From: Pedobacter indicus
Lineage (GTDB): Bacteria > Bacteroidota > Bacteroidia > Sphingobacteriales > Sphingobacteriaceae
NCBI RefSeq assembly: GCF_003449035.1
Contig: NZ_QRGB01000001.1
Location: 2,666,001-2,730,000, forward strand
DNA: 64,000 bases
Direction: 5' to 3'
In this document: positions 35,428 to 44,657 of the stretch, piece after piece
Position numbering within the stretch: position 1 is the stretch's first letter
Layout: every line of letters begins with the position of its first letter
The notes under the pieces: model-generated
Told to the model about the DNA's origin: nothing
Database searches by the model: none
What the model saw: the letters and a program-made list of their open reading frames with translations, nothing else
Made by a program: the position numbers and the translations under genes

Positions 35428-36867
35428 TTATAGCCTCACGCCAGTATTGGCTCCTTCACTTAATGAAATATCGACGGGCTTATTTGTCTTCCACGAACCT
35501 CCTGTAAAGTCAGGGATATCAATTGCACCGCTCCGATTAGCCACAGACCATTCGGTTAGTGGGCCAATAACACTCCAAGCGGCCGCATCGTAAACATCCA
35601 TATCAACTGGCAGACCGTTACGGAGACAGTCTATCAATCGCCAATCCATCATAAAGTCCATACCGCCATGCCCGCCTACTTGCTTAGCGAGATCTCCTAT
35701 CTTTTTTACGATTGAAGGTGTATATTGCTCTTCCACTGACATCATTTCCTCTTCATTAAACCAACGTTCGTGTCCGGTTGCTATCTTTCCCGGTAAAGGA
35801 TATTTCCTTGCTGTAGCTTTCGTACCACTCAATAAATGAATCCTGGAGTACGGTCGCGGTGAGGTGACATCGTGTTGGAGCATGATCGTTCTACCCTTGC
35901 TTGTTTTAATAATACTGGTATTCATATTACCTCGAAATGGCTTATCAACATATTCTTTGTAACTTGAATCTTCGGAAGCCAATTCCTTTGCTAAGGGGTT
36001 CATCATAAAATCATTCGAAGCCATAGAAACTAAATAATCCATTCGGTCACCACGGTTAATATCCATCGCTTGCGCAACCGGCCCTAAACCATGCGTTGGA
36101 TATAGATTACCATTTCTTGCCGCATTCTCTTTAAGCCTCCAAAGGTCATACCGCTTGTCCTTTGAAAAGATACTATGCAGGATGTCATGAATATACGCTC
36201 CTTCCGCATGGATCAATTCACCGAAAAAGCCTTGACGAACCATATTTAGAGTCAATAATTCAAAAAAATCATAACAGCAATTTTCCAAAATGACACAATG
36301 TTTCTTGGTTTTTTCAGATGTCTCAACAAGTCGCCAACAATCATCAACAGTCGTGGCCGCAGGAATTTCTACGGCAACATGCTTGCCATTTTCCATTGCG
36401 TATAAAGCCATCGGTGCGTGAAGCTCCCATGGTGTGCATATGTAGATCAGGTCGTAATCATCGCTATCACACATTTGTTTCCAGGATTCAGTACTTTCGC
36501 TGTATAGGGTCGGATTATGCCCTGTACTCTTTATCCGCTTTTTTGCTCCTTCAGCTTGTTCTGGGCGAACATCACAAATCCCGTTGATACTCACGCCATT
36601 CAGATAACTCATCCGTTCAACTGCTGCTGAACCACGATTTCCAACGCCAATAAATCCTACTCTCACCTGATCGATCTTCGGTGCGCGATAACCACTCATA
36701 TTAAAGCTCTGAGTATATGACTTACCCACTGCCCGTCTAATATCGGAAAGACTTTCATCTTTCGCCTGAGTTTGAACAGTGTTACAACCAGAAAATGGCC
36801 CTATGCTGGCGAGACCTAATCCGGCAACACCTGTTAATTTTAAAAATTCTCTACGGTTACTTTTCAT
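35428..36867 (-). CDS. GH109 glycosidase (Gfo/Idh/MocA type)
   Basis: The 479-residue product belongs to glycoside hydrolase family 109, NAD-dependent alpha-N-acetylgalactosaminidases. A twin-arginine signal (NRREFLKLTG) and a Cys28 (FSGCNT) are at the N-terminus. The NAD site is VGFIGVGNRGSAAVERM. The segment AVEIPAATTVDDCW, then ENCCYDFFELLTLNM and EGAYIHDI, are signatures I recall from GH109. It precedes nagB and so may release GalNAc from glycans. Export as a folded NAD-bound protein explains the Tat signal. Confidence 0.88.
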   Translation of the reverse strand: MKSNRREFLKLTGVAGLGLASIGPFSGCNTVQTQAKDESLSDIRRAVGKSYTQSFNMSGYRAPKIDQVRVGFIGVGNRGSAAVERMSYLNGVSINGICDVRPEQAEGAKKRIKSTGHNPTLYSESTESWKQMCDSDDYDLIYICTPWELHAPMALYAMENGKHVAVEIPAATTVDDCWRLVETSEKTKKHCVILENCCYDFFELLTLNMVRQGFFGELIHAEGAYIHDILHSIFSKDKRYDLWRLKENAARNGNLYPTHGLGPVAQAMDINRGDRMDYLVSMASNDFMMNPLAKELASEDSSYKEYVDKPFRGNMNTSIIKTSKGRTIMLQHDVTSPRPYSRIHLLSGTKATARKYPLPGKIATGHERWFNEEEMMSVEEQYTPSIVKKIGDLAKQVGGHGGMDFMMDWRLIDCLRNGLPVDMDVYDAAAWSVIGPLTEWSVANRSGAIDIPDFTGGSWKTNKPVDISLSEGANTGVRL

Positions 36868-36879
36868 AATTCTATTTAA

Positions 36880-38898
36880 TCAGTCTATAAACTTTGTTGT
36901 TTTACTTTTGCCTGCTAAATCCTCGAAATAAGCATATTCTTTCCTAATACTTCTCATCTCCATAGGCGAAAGCTTCCGACCAAACATGGTCATGGGATGG
37001 GAAAATATAATTTGCGCACTGGCTAATGATGCGGCGAGCGATAAATCTCCCCATTGTAAGAAGCCCGGTAGGTGTACTGCCATGTGGTAATGGTCAACAC
37101 CTTCACGAGTGTCAAAAAGATAGCTGTAAGGACTGTTCACACTGACTATCTCACCGACATCAACATAAAGAGCTCCATATAAAATCGCAGCAATACCTGC
37201 TTCTTCAAATCCCATTATTTCAATCGGAGGTTGACTTGCTTTGGTGCCAATAAACTTAATTACCGCATGAATATCCTTAACCCATTCACCCATTACCGTC
37301 TTGCCTAACCAAAGCAGCGAACGTGAAAGTGTATGAAATGCAGGCAAACGGCCGTCAATATGCTGAGCGAGTGGAGACGCTTGTTCTCCTGTCCCCCATA
37401 GGTCGACCACAATCAAATTCACATTTTCCTTTATTGCTTCTTCTACGAAAGATGTCGGTAAGTTGTCCTTTCCGCCGCCACTGAACATAACTTTATATTG
37501 TGTCGCATTCTTAGCTGGTCGATATAAAACCGGGATTCGCCTACCGTCTGACCCCTCTAATACAAGCTTTTCCCAACTTCTTTCGTGCCCGTTAGAGACA
37601 ATATTTTTCAAATCAGGCAAGGCTGAAATTTTCAACAGTTGAGTTAATTCTATCCTCTTTAATTCAGGGTTAAAAGTAGCAGCATCCTGCCCCGAACGAA
37701 GTCGACTACCTTCTATCCGAGCGTAAGCAGCTGTTGTAGCAAAATCGGGTTCCCTTGTCCCCTTTTTGTAAGTAGCCAAGGATTGCTGGGATAACAATTG
37801 AAAAGGCTTTTCTGGTTGAGGAGCACCATCGCCATCTTTTTTCAGTTTCAACTTGAACCAACCGACCATGGCTTCGCGCATCTCCTCAGAATAACCGTGT
37901 CCTGTCTTAAACAAGGTATACTGAATTTGACTTTCGGCGCCTAAATGTTGAAAGACTGGCAAAGCACCTTGGTAACTTCTGAGCATTTCGGTTGTACTAA
38001 ACGACGGATTCCTATCTTCCGTAGCATTAAATATATTCAAGGCCCGGGGAGCTATCAGTCCCAACACTCCTGTTTCTTCGGTAAACGTCAATCCACCTGG
38101 AAGCAGTTCACATACGCAATTGCTATTAAGAATATAAGATTGAAACGTACCTACGCTGACGACTGGAACTACAGCCATGATTCTCTCGTCGATGGCCGCC
38201 AGCCACATCGACTGATTACCCCCACCACTCGCACCCGTAGCTCCGATACGCTCTTTGTCAACAAATGGAAAGGAAGAAAGGAGATCTACCCCTCTGATAT
38301 TATCGGTCACCTGCATACCGAGTAGCGTTTCTCCGATATTCATTAACGATGCCCCTAAATTAGAACCATGATATTCATGAACTTCATGATCAGTGGTCCG
38401 CTCGCCAGCGCCCCAAGCATCCATAACCAAACAAACAAATCCGTTTTGTGCCAGACTATGTCCAACGGATTGGAAGAGGTCAGATCGCCGACCGCCGTCC
38501 CAATGACCGTGGGTAACGATGACTGCCGGAAAGGTCCCCTCGTCATCCGGAACATATAAGGATCCGGTGGCAAGCACTCCTGGACGCGTTTGAAATCGAA
38601 TATTCCTCACCGAGTAACCATTCAGTTGCTGGCGACCGGTTTCCTGAAAATCAAGATCTAAATCCGGAAAAAAATCAACTCCTGCATGTTCGATTATTTT
38701 GCTTCGTAATGACGTACGGTTATTTAGCCATAAAGGTATATTCTTTATTTCAAGATCCTTATTGGCACTAGCGGCCTCATTTCGCAGCTGCTCGGCGATA
38801 AAATCCGACTGCTTACTCACAAAAACGCTTGGAAGTTTGTTCGCTTGTGAAAAACCGAAAGATGGTATCATAAGTAAAATAAATAGCAACAGGCGCAT
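36880..38898 (-). CDS. Secreted tandem alpha/beta hydrolase, likely esterase
   Basis: The 672-residue product has a signal peptide (LLLFILLMIPSFGFSQ). Its first half is an alpha/beta hydrolase: oxyanion HGHWDGG near residue 138, nucleophile Ser in GATGASGGGNQ, Asp in the NATEDRN region and His in KTGHGY. This resembles acetylxylan-esterase-like or cephalosporin-C-type hydrolases. The second half (about 450-672) has the same fold pattern (MFSGGGKDN, VVDLWGTGE), but the nucleophile elbow is GFEEAG, without Ser, so it is probably inactive. It follows the uxaA gene and a LacI-type operator. Confidence 0.8.
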   Translation of the reverse strand: MRLLLFILLMIPSFGFSQANKLPSVFVSKQSDFIAEQLRNEAASANKDLEIKNIPLWLNNRTSLRSKIIEHAGVDFFPDLDLDFQETGRQQLNGYSVRNIRFQTRPGVLATGSLYVPDDEGTFPAVIVTHGHWDGGRRSDLFQSVGHSLAQNGFVCLVMDAWGAGERTTDHEVHEYHGSNLGASLMNIGETLLGMQVTDNIRGVDLLSSFPFVDKERIGATGASGGGNQSMWLAAIDERIMAVVPVVSVGTFQSYILNSNCVCELLPGGLTFTEETGVLGLIAPRALNIFNATEDRNPSFSTTEMLRSYQGALPVFQHLGAESQIQYTLFKTGHGYSEEMREAMVGWFKLKLKKDGDGAPQPEKPFQLLSQQSLATYKKGTREPDFATTAAYARIEGSRLRSGQDAATFNPELKRIELTQLLKISALPDLKNIVSNGHERSWEKLVLEGSDGRRIPVLYRPAKNATQYKVMFSGGGKDNLPTSFVEEAIKENVNLIVVDLWGTGEQASPLAQHIDGRLPAFHTLSRSLLWLGKTVMGEWVKDIHAVIKFIGTKASQPPIEIMGFEEAGIAAILYGALYVDVGEIVSVNSPYSYLFDTREGVDHYHMAVHLPGFLQWGDLSLAASLASAQIIFSHPMTMFGRKLSPMEMRSIRKEYAYFEDLAGKSKTTKFID

Positions 38899-38995
38899 AC
38901 TATGAGGTGAATTAGTTTTGGTCAACAGACATGTCTGCCTAAACAAATATTAGATAATACGAACATTAAATCAAGAAAATCGAGGTATATAGTAG

Positions 38996-39009
38996 CGATA
39001 ACGTTCTCG
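38996..39009 (-). promoter_or_regulatory. LacI-type operator before the hydrolase gene
   Basis: CGATAACGTTCTCG is a perfect CGAnAACGTTnTCG palindrome with central CG, lying between the uxaA stop and the hydrolase start. It matches the site at 32062-32073. Confidence 0.65.
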
Positions 39010-39015
39010 AAAAGT

Positions 39016-40659
39016 CTATAGAGAGACACCCCGTTTCCAAGGGATAAAGTCGTCTTGATTGAGACGAACGGCATGGGGTACTACCAATCCAGAAGCCACT
39101 TTTATACAGTATTCCAGGATATCTTCCCCCATCTCCTCAATCGTTTTCTCACCAGCAATTATAGGACCGCAGTCAATATCAATGATATCTTTCATCCGCT
39201 CCGCAAGTTTCGTATTACTTGCTACCTTAATGACGGGGCAAATCGGATTGCCAGTTGGTGTGCCCAATCCTGTTGTGAATAAAATAAGGTTTGCACCACT
39301 AGCGGCCTGACCAGTTGTTGCTTCAACATCATTCCCCGGTGTACAAACCAGATTAAGGCCACTTTTAAGCGATGGCTCTGTATAATCCAACACATCCACC
39401 ACTGGTGACAAACCTGCCTTTTTCGCTGCTCCATTACTTTTTATAGCATCCGTAATAAGTCCATCGCGAATATTGCCAGGCGAAGGGTTCATATGATAAC
39501 CCGAACCTGCATTTTCTGCAGCTCTACTGTATGCAGACATCAGCTCAATAAATCGCCTTGCAGCAAATTCATCCTCTGTCCGATCGATAATATCCTGTTC
39601 CGCACCACAAAGCTCGGGAAACTCTGCTAAAAGAACCCTGCCACCCAATGCTACTAACAGATCAGAACAGTGGCCCACCGCTGGATTTGCCGATATACCA
39701 CTGAAACCATCACTTCCCCCACACTTTACCCCAATAGTCAAGTGACTTAAAGGTGCGGGCTGTCTGGTCAGTTGATTTGCTGCTACCAGGCTTAAGAATG
39801 TCTGATGAATAGCGTCTGTAATTAATTGTTCCTCACTAGTAGACTGCTGTTGTTCAAATATATGTAGTGGCTTGTCAAAAGCCGGGTTGCGTTCTTTCAG
39901 ATCCCTGAGAAAGTCTTTAACTTGCAAATTCTGACATCCCAGACTCAGCAAGGTAACACCGGCGACGTTCGGATGATCCGCATAGGCCGCCAAGAGCTTG
40001 CTCAACACTTCCGAATCCTGCCTAATGCCACCACAGCCTCCCTGATGATTTAGAAATTTGATCCCATCTACGTTTTTAAAGAGGCGGTCGACCGGAACAA
40101 TCGCCTCAGTTATACTTAAATTTGCAGATTCAACATTCTTTCCATCAAGATATAATTCCTTCAATAAACGTACTTTTGTTTTGTATTTATCGGTTACATC
40201 ATAGCCAAGCTCAGAATATAGCGCTTCTTTTATCACATCGAGATTTCTATTCTCACAAAAAACCGTTGGTATAAACAACCAATAGTTCGCTGTACCCACT
40301 CTTCCGTCCGACCGATGATAACCATCAATTGTGCGTCCGACAAACTTTGACACATCCGGTGCATCCCATTGATAATTAAATGGACGATAGTGATAAGGAG
40401 ATGCAGCGTGCTTTACATTCTCTGTACTCATTCGCTGACCGGTCATTACCTCGCACTGTGTTTTCCCGACCAAGGTTCCGTACATTATTACCGAGCCCCC
40501 TACCTTAATATCATCTGTAAAGAGTTTGTGCTTAGCTGGAATTGCTTCTTTCAGCTTATATTCTTTCCCTTCATATTCCACAATCTCATCAGCCTTCAAA
40601 TCAACCAAAGCAACTAATACGTTGTCATCCTGATGCACCTTCAATACATTCCGTCTCAT
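39016..40659 (-). CDS. uxaA: UxaA-family altronate dehydratase
   Basis: The 547-residue product dehydrates a sugar acid (altronate or galactarate) to a 2-keto-3-deoxy acid. An N-terminal SAF domain (VLKVHQDDNVLVALVDL to about residue 90) is followed by the UxaA catalytic domain: RSDGRVGTANYW, HQGGCGG, GVKCGGSDGFSGISANPAVG and GAEQDIIDRT. Cys residues in these motifs bind metal. The start is the ATG at 40659; an ATG eight codons earlier also exists. No uxaB or kdg genes are adjacent. It lies upstream of the LacI operator that controls the hydrolase. Confidence 0.92.
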   Translation of the reverse strand: MRRNVLKVHQDDNVLVALVDLKADEIVEYEGKEYKLKEAIPAKHKLFTDDIKVGGSVIMYGTLVGKTQCEVMTGQRMSTENVKHAASPYHYRPFNYQWDAPDVSKFVGRTIDGYHRSDGRVGTANYWLFIPTVFCENRNLDVIKEALYSELGYDVTDKYKTKVRLLKELYLDGKNVESANLSITEAIVPVDRLFKNVDGIKFLNHQGGCGGIRQDSEVLSKLLAAYADHPNVAGVTLLSLGCQNLQVKDFLRDLKERNPAFDKPLHIFEQQQSTSEEQLITDAIHQTFLSLVAANQLTRQPAPLSHLTIGVKCGGSDGFSGISANPAVGHCSDLLVALGGRVLLAEFPELCGAEQDIIDRTEDEFAARRFIELMSAYSRAAENAGSGYHMNPSPGNIRDGLITDAIKSNGAAKKAGLSPVVDVLDYTEPSLKSGLNLVCTPGNDVEATTGQAASGANLILFTTGLGTPTGNPICPVIKVASNTKLAERMKDIIDIDCGPIIAGEKTIEEMGEDILEYCIKVASGLVVPHAVRLNQDDFIPWKRGVSL

Positions 40660-40794
40660 TTTTCGATTATTTATAAAATTCAACCATCCATAGGCAAGGT
40701 AGGCTTAGACACATGAATATTCAAGGTTTTTTGAGAAAATATTAATGAAAACGGTACCGAAAATTGTTGGCAAAAAAATTGCACAATATCCGAT

Positions 40795-41211
40795 ATGAAG
40801 AAAGTGGAATTAAACTTAAAATATCTATACAATAAGTTCAGTAAATCTGAAAGTCGTGCTTCACAACTTATAAAAGACAAGGAAAAGACTAAAAAGACGC
40901 TCGATCAAGCTTTTCAGAAAGCAAATGCCAACAAGCATGATTTAGCAGGAATATGGGATCAACTACAAAACCTGTTCTCCCTCGTTCGCGATTACTTAAA
41001 CGGAAGTTACAAAGACATTCCCAAGAAATCGTTGATTGCCATTCTGGCAGGTATGATTTATTTTTTGTCGCCTGTTGACTTATTCCCCGATTTCGTACTG
41101 GGTTTTGGCCTGATCGATGACATGTTTATCATTGGATTGGTTATCAAGCAGGTAGCTAAAGATCTCGAGAAATATCAACTTTGGCGATCCGGGCAACAAT
41201 TACCTTCCTAA
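40795..41211 (+). CDS. YkvA family (DUF1232) membrane protein
   Basis: The 138-residue product has a basic, helical N-terminus (about 1-75) and a C-terminal DUF1232 domain: PKKSLIAILAGMIYFLSPVDLFPDFVLGFGLIDD (outlined, about 79-112), with one or two membrane helices. YkvA/DUF1232 proteins are small membrane proteins of unknown function. The gene is on the plus strand divergent from uxaA; it does not look related to sugar use. Confidence 0.88.
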   Translation: MKKVELNLKYLYNKFSKSESRASQLIKDKEKTKKTLDQAFQKANANKHDLAGIWDQLQNLFSLVRDYLNGSYKDIPKKSLIAILAGMIYFLSPVDLFPDFVLGFGLIDDMFIIGLVIKQVAKDLEKYQLWRSGQQLPS

Positions 41212-41226
41212 CCCTACTTTTTCAAC

Positions 41227-41278
41227 ACACTTGGATCTTTAAAACTGTAACACTTGTGTCTTTAAAGTTGTATCTTTA
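41227..41278 (+). repeat. 23-bp imperfect tandem repeat at SMP-30 promoter
   Basis: Two units of 23 bp (41227-41249 and 41250-41272; 19 of 23 identical, each with acactTG and TCTTTAAA) end in TATCTTTA (41271-41278), one base off the -7 consensus, 5 bp before the ATG. Confidence 0.65.
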
Positions 41279-41282
41279 GGAC

Positions 41283-42290
41283 ATGAAGAAACGCGCCCTA
41301 TCCCTACTCTTTTTTATTCTCTATCTTTCAGTACAAACTACTTTTGCCCAAAAAGACGTAAAAACGATAAGCTACCCTACCATTGGGTCTATTGAGGTAT
41401 TAAAACCTGAGTTGAACAAACTCATTAAACCCAATACAAAAATTGAGGTTCTGGCCGAAGGTTTTAAGTGGACGGAAGGTGCGTTGTGGGTTGAAAGGGA
41501 AAATATGTTGCTGTTCTCCGATATTCCCGACAATAAAATTTATAAATGGACGGAAGCTGGCGGCATCGAGGACTATCTCTACCCTTCTGGATATTCTGGT
41601 ACAGAGAACCGACCAGGTGAACCGGGATCAAACGGTTTGATTATTGATGAATCTGGGAATCTTTTGATGACTCAGCATGGAAATCGTCAAATAGCGAGAA
41701 TGGACGCACGATTAACCGCACCAGAAGCTAACTTTATTTCTCTTGCTAATCAATATAACGGCAAAAAGTTAAACAGTCCAAACGATCTTGTACAACACAA
41801 AAACGGTGATGTTTATTTTACCGATCCGCCCTATGGGTTAAAAGAGCAAACCATTGATAAGCGGGAACTCGATTTTTGTGGTGTTTATAGAATTGACAAA
41901 AAAGGAATGGTCACGCTGTTAATTGATTCCATTCCATATCCAAACGGCATTGGTTTAACACCTGATCATAAACAACTTATCGTCAGTAATTCCGATGGTA
42001 ACAAGCCCTACCTCTATCTTTACAATATCTTAAAGGATGGCGCTTTGGAAGAAAAGGGAATTGCTTTCGACTTTTCTCCTTATGGCGGTGGAGCAGATGG
42101 GTTCACGGTTGACAGAAATGGTAATATTTATTCGAGCGGACCGGGCGGTCTATGGATCTTGAACAGAAATTTTGAGCCGATCGGACGGATTCGAATCCCA
42201 CATCCGGTTTCGAATTGTGACTTATCGGACGATGAGAAAACCTTGTATGTGACAGCTAATCATCAGGTTTTAAGGATCAGGATGAGATAG
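41283..42290 (+). CDS. SMP-30/gluconolactonase family protein
   Basis: The 335-residue product has a signal peptide (LLFFILYLSVQTTFAQ) and a six-bladed propeller of the SMP-30/gluconolactonase family. Metal ligands: Glu in EGFKWTEGALWVE near residue 62, Asn in LNSPNDLVQHKNG, Asp in the SNSDGNKP/ADGFTVDRNGN stretch. It probably opens a sugar lactone in the periplasm, which would fit the sugar-acid dehydratase upstream, although it is on the other strand and separated by the YkvA gene. The start codon lies immediately after the promoter, suggesting a very short leader. Confidence 0.9.
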   Translation: MKKRALSLLFFILYLSVQTTFAQKDVKTISYPTIGSIEVLKPELNKLIKPNTKIEVLAEGFKWTEGALWVERENMLLFSDIPDNKIYKWTEAGGIEDYLYPSGYSGTENRPGEPGSNGLIIDESGNLLMTQHGNRQIARMDARLTAPEANFISLANQYNGKKLNSPNDLVQHKNGDVYFTDPPYGLKEQTIDKRELDFCGVYRIDKKGMVTLLIDSIPYPNGIGLTPDHKQLIVSNSDGNKPYLYLYNILKDGALEEKGIAFDFSPYGGGADGFTVDRNGNIYSSGPGGLWILNRNFEPIGRIRIPHPVSNCDLSDDEKTLYVTANHQVLRIRMR

Positions 42291-42326
42291 ATAAGCAAAA
42301 CCTCATTCTACCTCATCCACATCCTT
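42272..42326. terminator. Stem-loop between convergent genes
   Basis: AAGGAT-ca-GGATGAG-a-TAGA (42272-42291) pairs with TCTA-c-CTCATCC-ac-ATCCTT (42307-42326). It straddles the SMP-30 stop. No T-run follows, so it is only terminator-like. Confidence 0.4.
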
Positions 42327-42334
42327 AAAGCTCC

Positions 42335-43504
42335 TTAATCTTCGTTATGGAAAACGAACATAGATGTAAAAAAGTAACTCACATCATCTCCTGCTTCGTT
42401 GAGCTTCTTATTAAACGGCATACTCTTAACCAAGTCACCGGTTTTAGCATCGTAGAAGTTTAGCGTATTAACCGCATAATTAGCTCCGTATCCATCTTGT
42501 ACAGTGCTCGTTACAATCTGATCTAAAGTCGCATCGTAACCGATATTCTTTTTATAAAAAGATTGCTTATCGGCAGTAGTAATAAAAGGAGCAGCCAAGG
42601 AGCTTTCGTCGCCATCTACGTATTTATATACCTCTTTACCACCGCCGAACATAGGTGCGTTCTGCATATACACTGCATCTTCTGTGCTCGAAGCGATTAT
42701 CGGCGACGGATACCAAGCAAACCAGGTCGAATTTGACTTGTAAGGAAGCTCAACCGTATCCGCTTCCAACGTTTCACCGTCCAAACTGATCAGATACTCA
42801 TTAGAGGTATACCACACCTTTCCGTTGGGGGTTTCCGCAAATCCTGTTGTGACACCTGGTATCCTTCTGGCAACCGAAAGGTCATCAGCATAATAAGCCA
42901 CTGCCCCATTGCTCTGTGAGAGAGCAAATACATATTTGTCGGTTTTAAGCATGTCTCCCGTTTGTCCGCTGATCCCATATAATTTTCCTGACAAGCCCAT
43001 GGTCTGTAGGTTTACGATATGGATACCATCTGTGCTGCTCAGCAAACCTGTGTTTTCATCGACACCGACAAATGCACGCCAATCATAACCCTGACGTGCA
43101 GGTATTCTACCAACTTCCTTTAATGTCTCTGCATCAGCGACAACGACCGGTCCGTTAACTTTGCTTACAATGTATAAATTTCCATCGAATATCGCAGCGT
43201 ATTGAACTGTTGAACTCGTTGGTTCAAAATCTTTATCCGGATTCTCCTTTTGAAAAACGCTGTCTATCAGGCTTTCTGTTTCATAATCATAAAAACTCAC
43301 AGATCCGGTACCATGTCCAAACCACCCTTCGTGAATCAGAAAGAAACCATTGCTATATCTTCCCGGATCGGACTCTTCGATGGGTTCTTCGGGATCAGGT
43401 TCCGGTTCTGGCTTAGGTTCGATCGTGTCTTTGGTACAAGCTCCTAAAAAGAGTAAGCTTAATATCAACGAGAAAAATGCAGGTTTTAAGTGTAATTGTT
43501 TCAT
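42335..43504 (-). CDS. Surface beta-propeller lipoprotein in the B12 operon (DUF5074-like)
   Basis: The 389-residue product has a lipoprotein signal (FLGACTKD, Cys23) followed by a Pro/Glu-rich stretch (PEPEPDPEEPIEESD). The rest is a beta-propeller-type repeat: FFLIHEGWFGHGTGSVSFYDYE, GNLYIVSKVNGPVVVADAETLKEVGRI, DKYVFALSQSNGAVAYYADD and similar strands (outlined), seven or so blades. It is like BtuG-type cobalamin-binding surface proteins but not identical to the first propeller of this operon. It is the last gene of the riboswitch-controlled operon (10 bp after the Ig-like lipoprotein gene). CxKD after the lipid Cys resembles a surface-export signal. Confidence 0.8.
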   Translation of the reverse strand: MKQLHLKPAFFSLILSLLFLGACTKDTIEPKPEPEPDPEEPIEESDPGRYSNGFFLIHEGWFGHGTGSVSFYDYETESLIDSVFQKENPDKDFEPTSSTVQYAAIFDGNLYIVSKVNGPVVVADAETLKEVGRIPARQGYDWRAFVGVDENTGLLSSTDGIHIVNLQTMGLSGKLYGISGQTGDMLKTDKYVFALSQSNGAVAYYADDLSVARRIPGVTTGFAETPNGKVWYTSNEYLISLDGETLEADTVELPYKSNSTWFAWYPSPIIASSTEDAVYMQNAPMFGGGKEVYKYVDGDESSLAAPFITTADKQSFYKKNIGYDATLDQIVTSTVQDGYGANYAVNTLNFYDAKTGDLVKSMPFNKKLNEAGDDVSYFFTSMFVFHNED

Positions 43505-43514
43505 ATATTTAATT

Positions 43515-44642
43515 TTAGTTTTCAGATAATAAACTTAGGTCAGCTATACCGACAATTTCCGTCGAGAGTTCTCCCAACCAACCCATATTTGCTTGTATTC
43601 CGGTTTGTATTTTGATAAAATCGATTCCGGTCAACTTGATTTTATTTCCTTCAGCATCTACTGCATTGGAGATATCAATCTTATCACCCCCTTGCGTATT
43701 ATCCGCATAGCCAAACTCAAAAGGGTTGCTTGTGATATAACTGGGATTAGACATGTCTATATTTCCTGAAGGTAAAAGGACGCCTTTAAGCGTATACTCA
43801 TTTTCAGTAATCCATTCGGGGTAGTAAGGTTGTTTGTGAAATGTGTTGGTTTTTACAACACCTTCATTGCCTTTATTATCTTTCCATGGAATATCAGCGG
43901 TTGCAGTCTCCGGTCTCGTATAAGTCACCGAGTAATTACGGATAACGCCCTCTTTTCCAAATTCACTTCCGGCAAGTTCATACCAGATGTCGTCCGGCTC
44001 ACCGTTTCCGTTCTCATCCTGCATAACGTAAACCACGCCCGGCTCTGCAAAATTGGCCATTGCATTGCCATATATCATAATGTCTTCCCCGTCATTATTA
44101 ACTACGGTATGGTCAAAACCCAAAACAATATAGCCGCCCCATGCACCCAAACTAACGAGTCCTTTACCTCCAAGTATTCCCTCTGCACTTTCATGATTTC
44201 CTGGTGCTTTGTTAATAAACTGTCCGGGTGCAGGTTTATATTCAAATAATGTCGTTACGTAGATATTACTGTGATCAGTTATCGGTCTTTTCTTTACATC
44301 CACTATAACGGTATATTCTTTTGTAAATTCGCCTGCTTCATTATACGCACGATACTCGACTGTATACGTTCCGCTCTGATTTGATTGAAATGTATAGGAA
44401 CTCTCTGTGCTGACCTGCTCACCGTTAACTTTCCATTCTTCTTCGTACTCTGTGTTTGCCGTCGACGTAGCCGTCAAGATCAACTCTTCTTCAAAGGCAA
44501 CCGTAAGTTCTGAGTCTGCATGAGACATTTCGATGGAAGGCGGAAGAATCGGGTCTCCATCCTTAGTACAGGAAACAACCGTGAATGTAGTGGCAAAAAA
44601 AAGTATCCAAATTTTTGCAAGGGGTTTAAGATTGATTTTCAT
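43515..44642 (-). CDS. Surface lipoprotein with Ig-like domain in the B12 operon
   Basis: The 375-residue product has a lipoprotein signal (TVVSCTKDGD, Cys25). Residues about 38-115 form an Ig/PKD-like domain (ELILTATSTANTEYEEEW, SGTYTVEYRAYNEAGEFTKEYTV; outlined). The remaining 260 residues carry the stretch GGYIVLGFDHTVVNNDGEDIMIYGNAM and DENGNGEPDDIWYELAGSEFGKEG, with an Asp-rich DENGNGEPDD loop that could bind calcium. I recall this domain as a companion of BtuB/BtuG loci in Bacteroidota; BtuH-like cobalamin binding is a possibility I cannot test. It lies between two propeller genes and shares the operon. Confidence 0.75.
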   Translation of the reverse strand: MKINLKPLAKIWILFFATTFTVVSCTKDGDPILPPSIEMSHADSELTVAFEEELILTATSTANTEYEEEWKVNGEQVSTESSYTFQSNQSGTYTVEYRAYNEAGEFTKEYTVIVDVKKRPITDHSNIYVTTLFEYKPAPGQFINKAPGNHESAEGILGGKGLVSLGAWGGYIVLGFDHTVVNNDGEDIMIYGNAMANFAEPGVVYVMQDENGNGEPDDIWYELAGSEFGKEGVIRNYSVTYTRPETATADIPWKDNKGNEGVVKTNTFHKQPYYPEWITENEYTLKGVLLPSGNIDMSNPSYITSNPFEFGYADNTQGGDKIDISNAVDAEGNKIKLTGIDFIKIQTGIQANMGWLGELSTEIVGIADLSLLSEN

Positions 44643-44657
44643 TCTATTCTAGTATAA

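Noticed and set aside
37945-38325. 126-residue plus-strand ORF
   Set aside because: It is antisense to the hydrolase gene, whose catalytic motifs lie here.
43830-44249. 139-residue plus-strand ORF
   Set aside because: It is antisense to the Ig-like lipoprotein gene and has no supporting feature.
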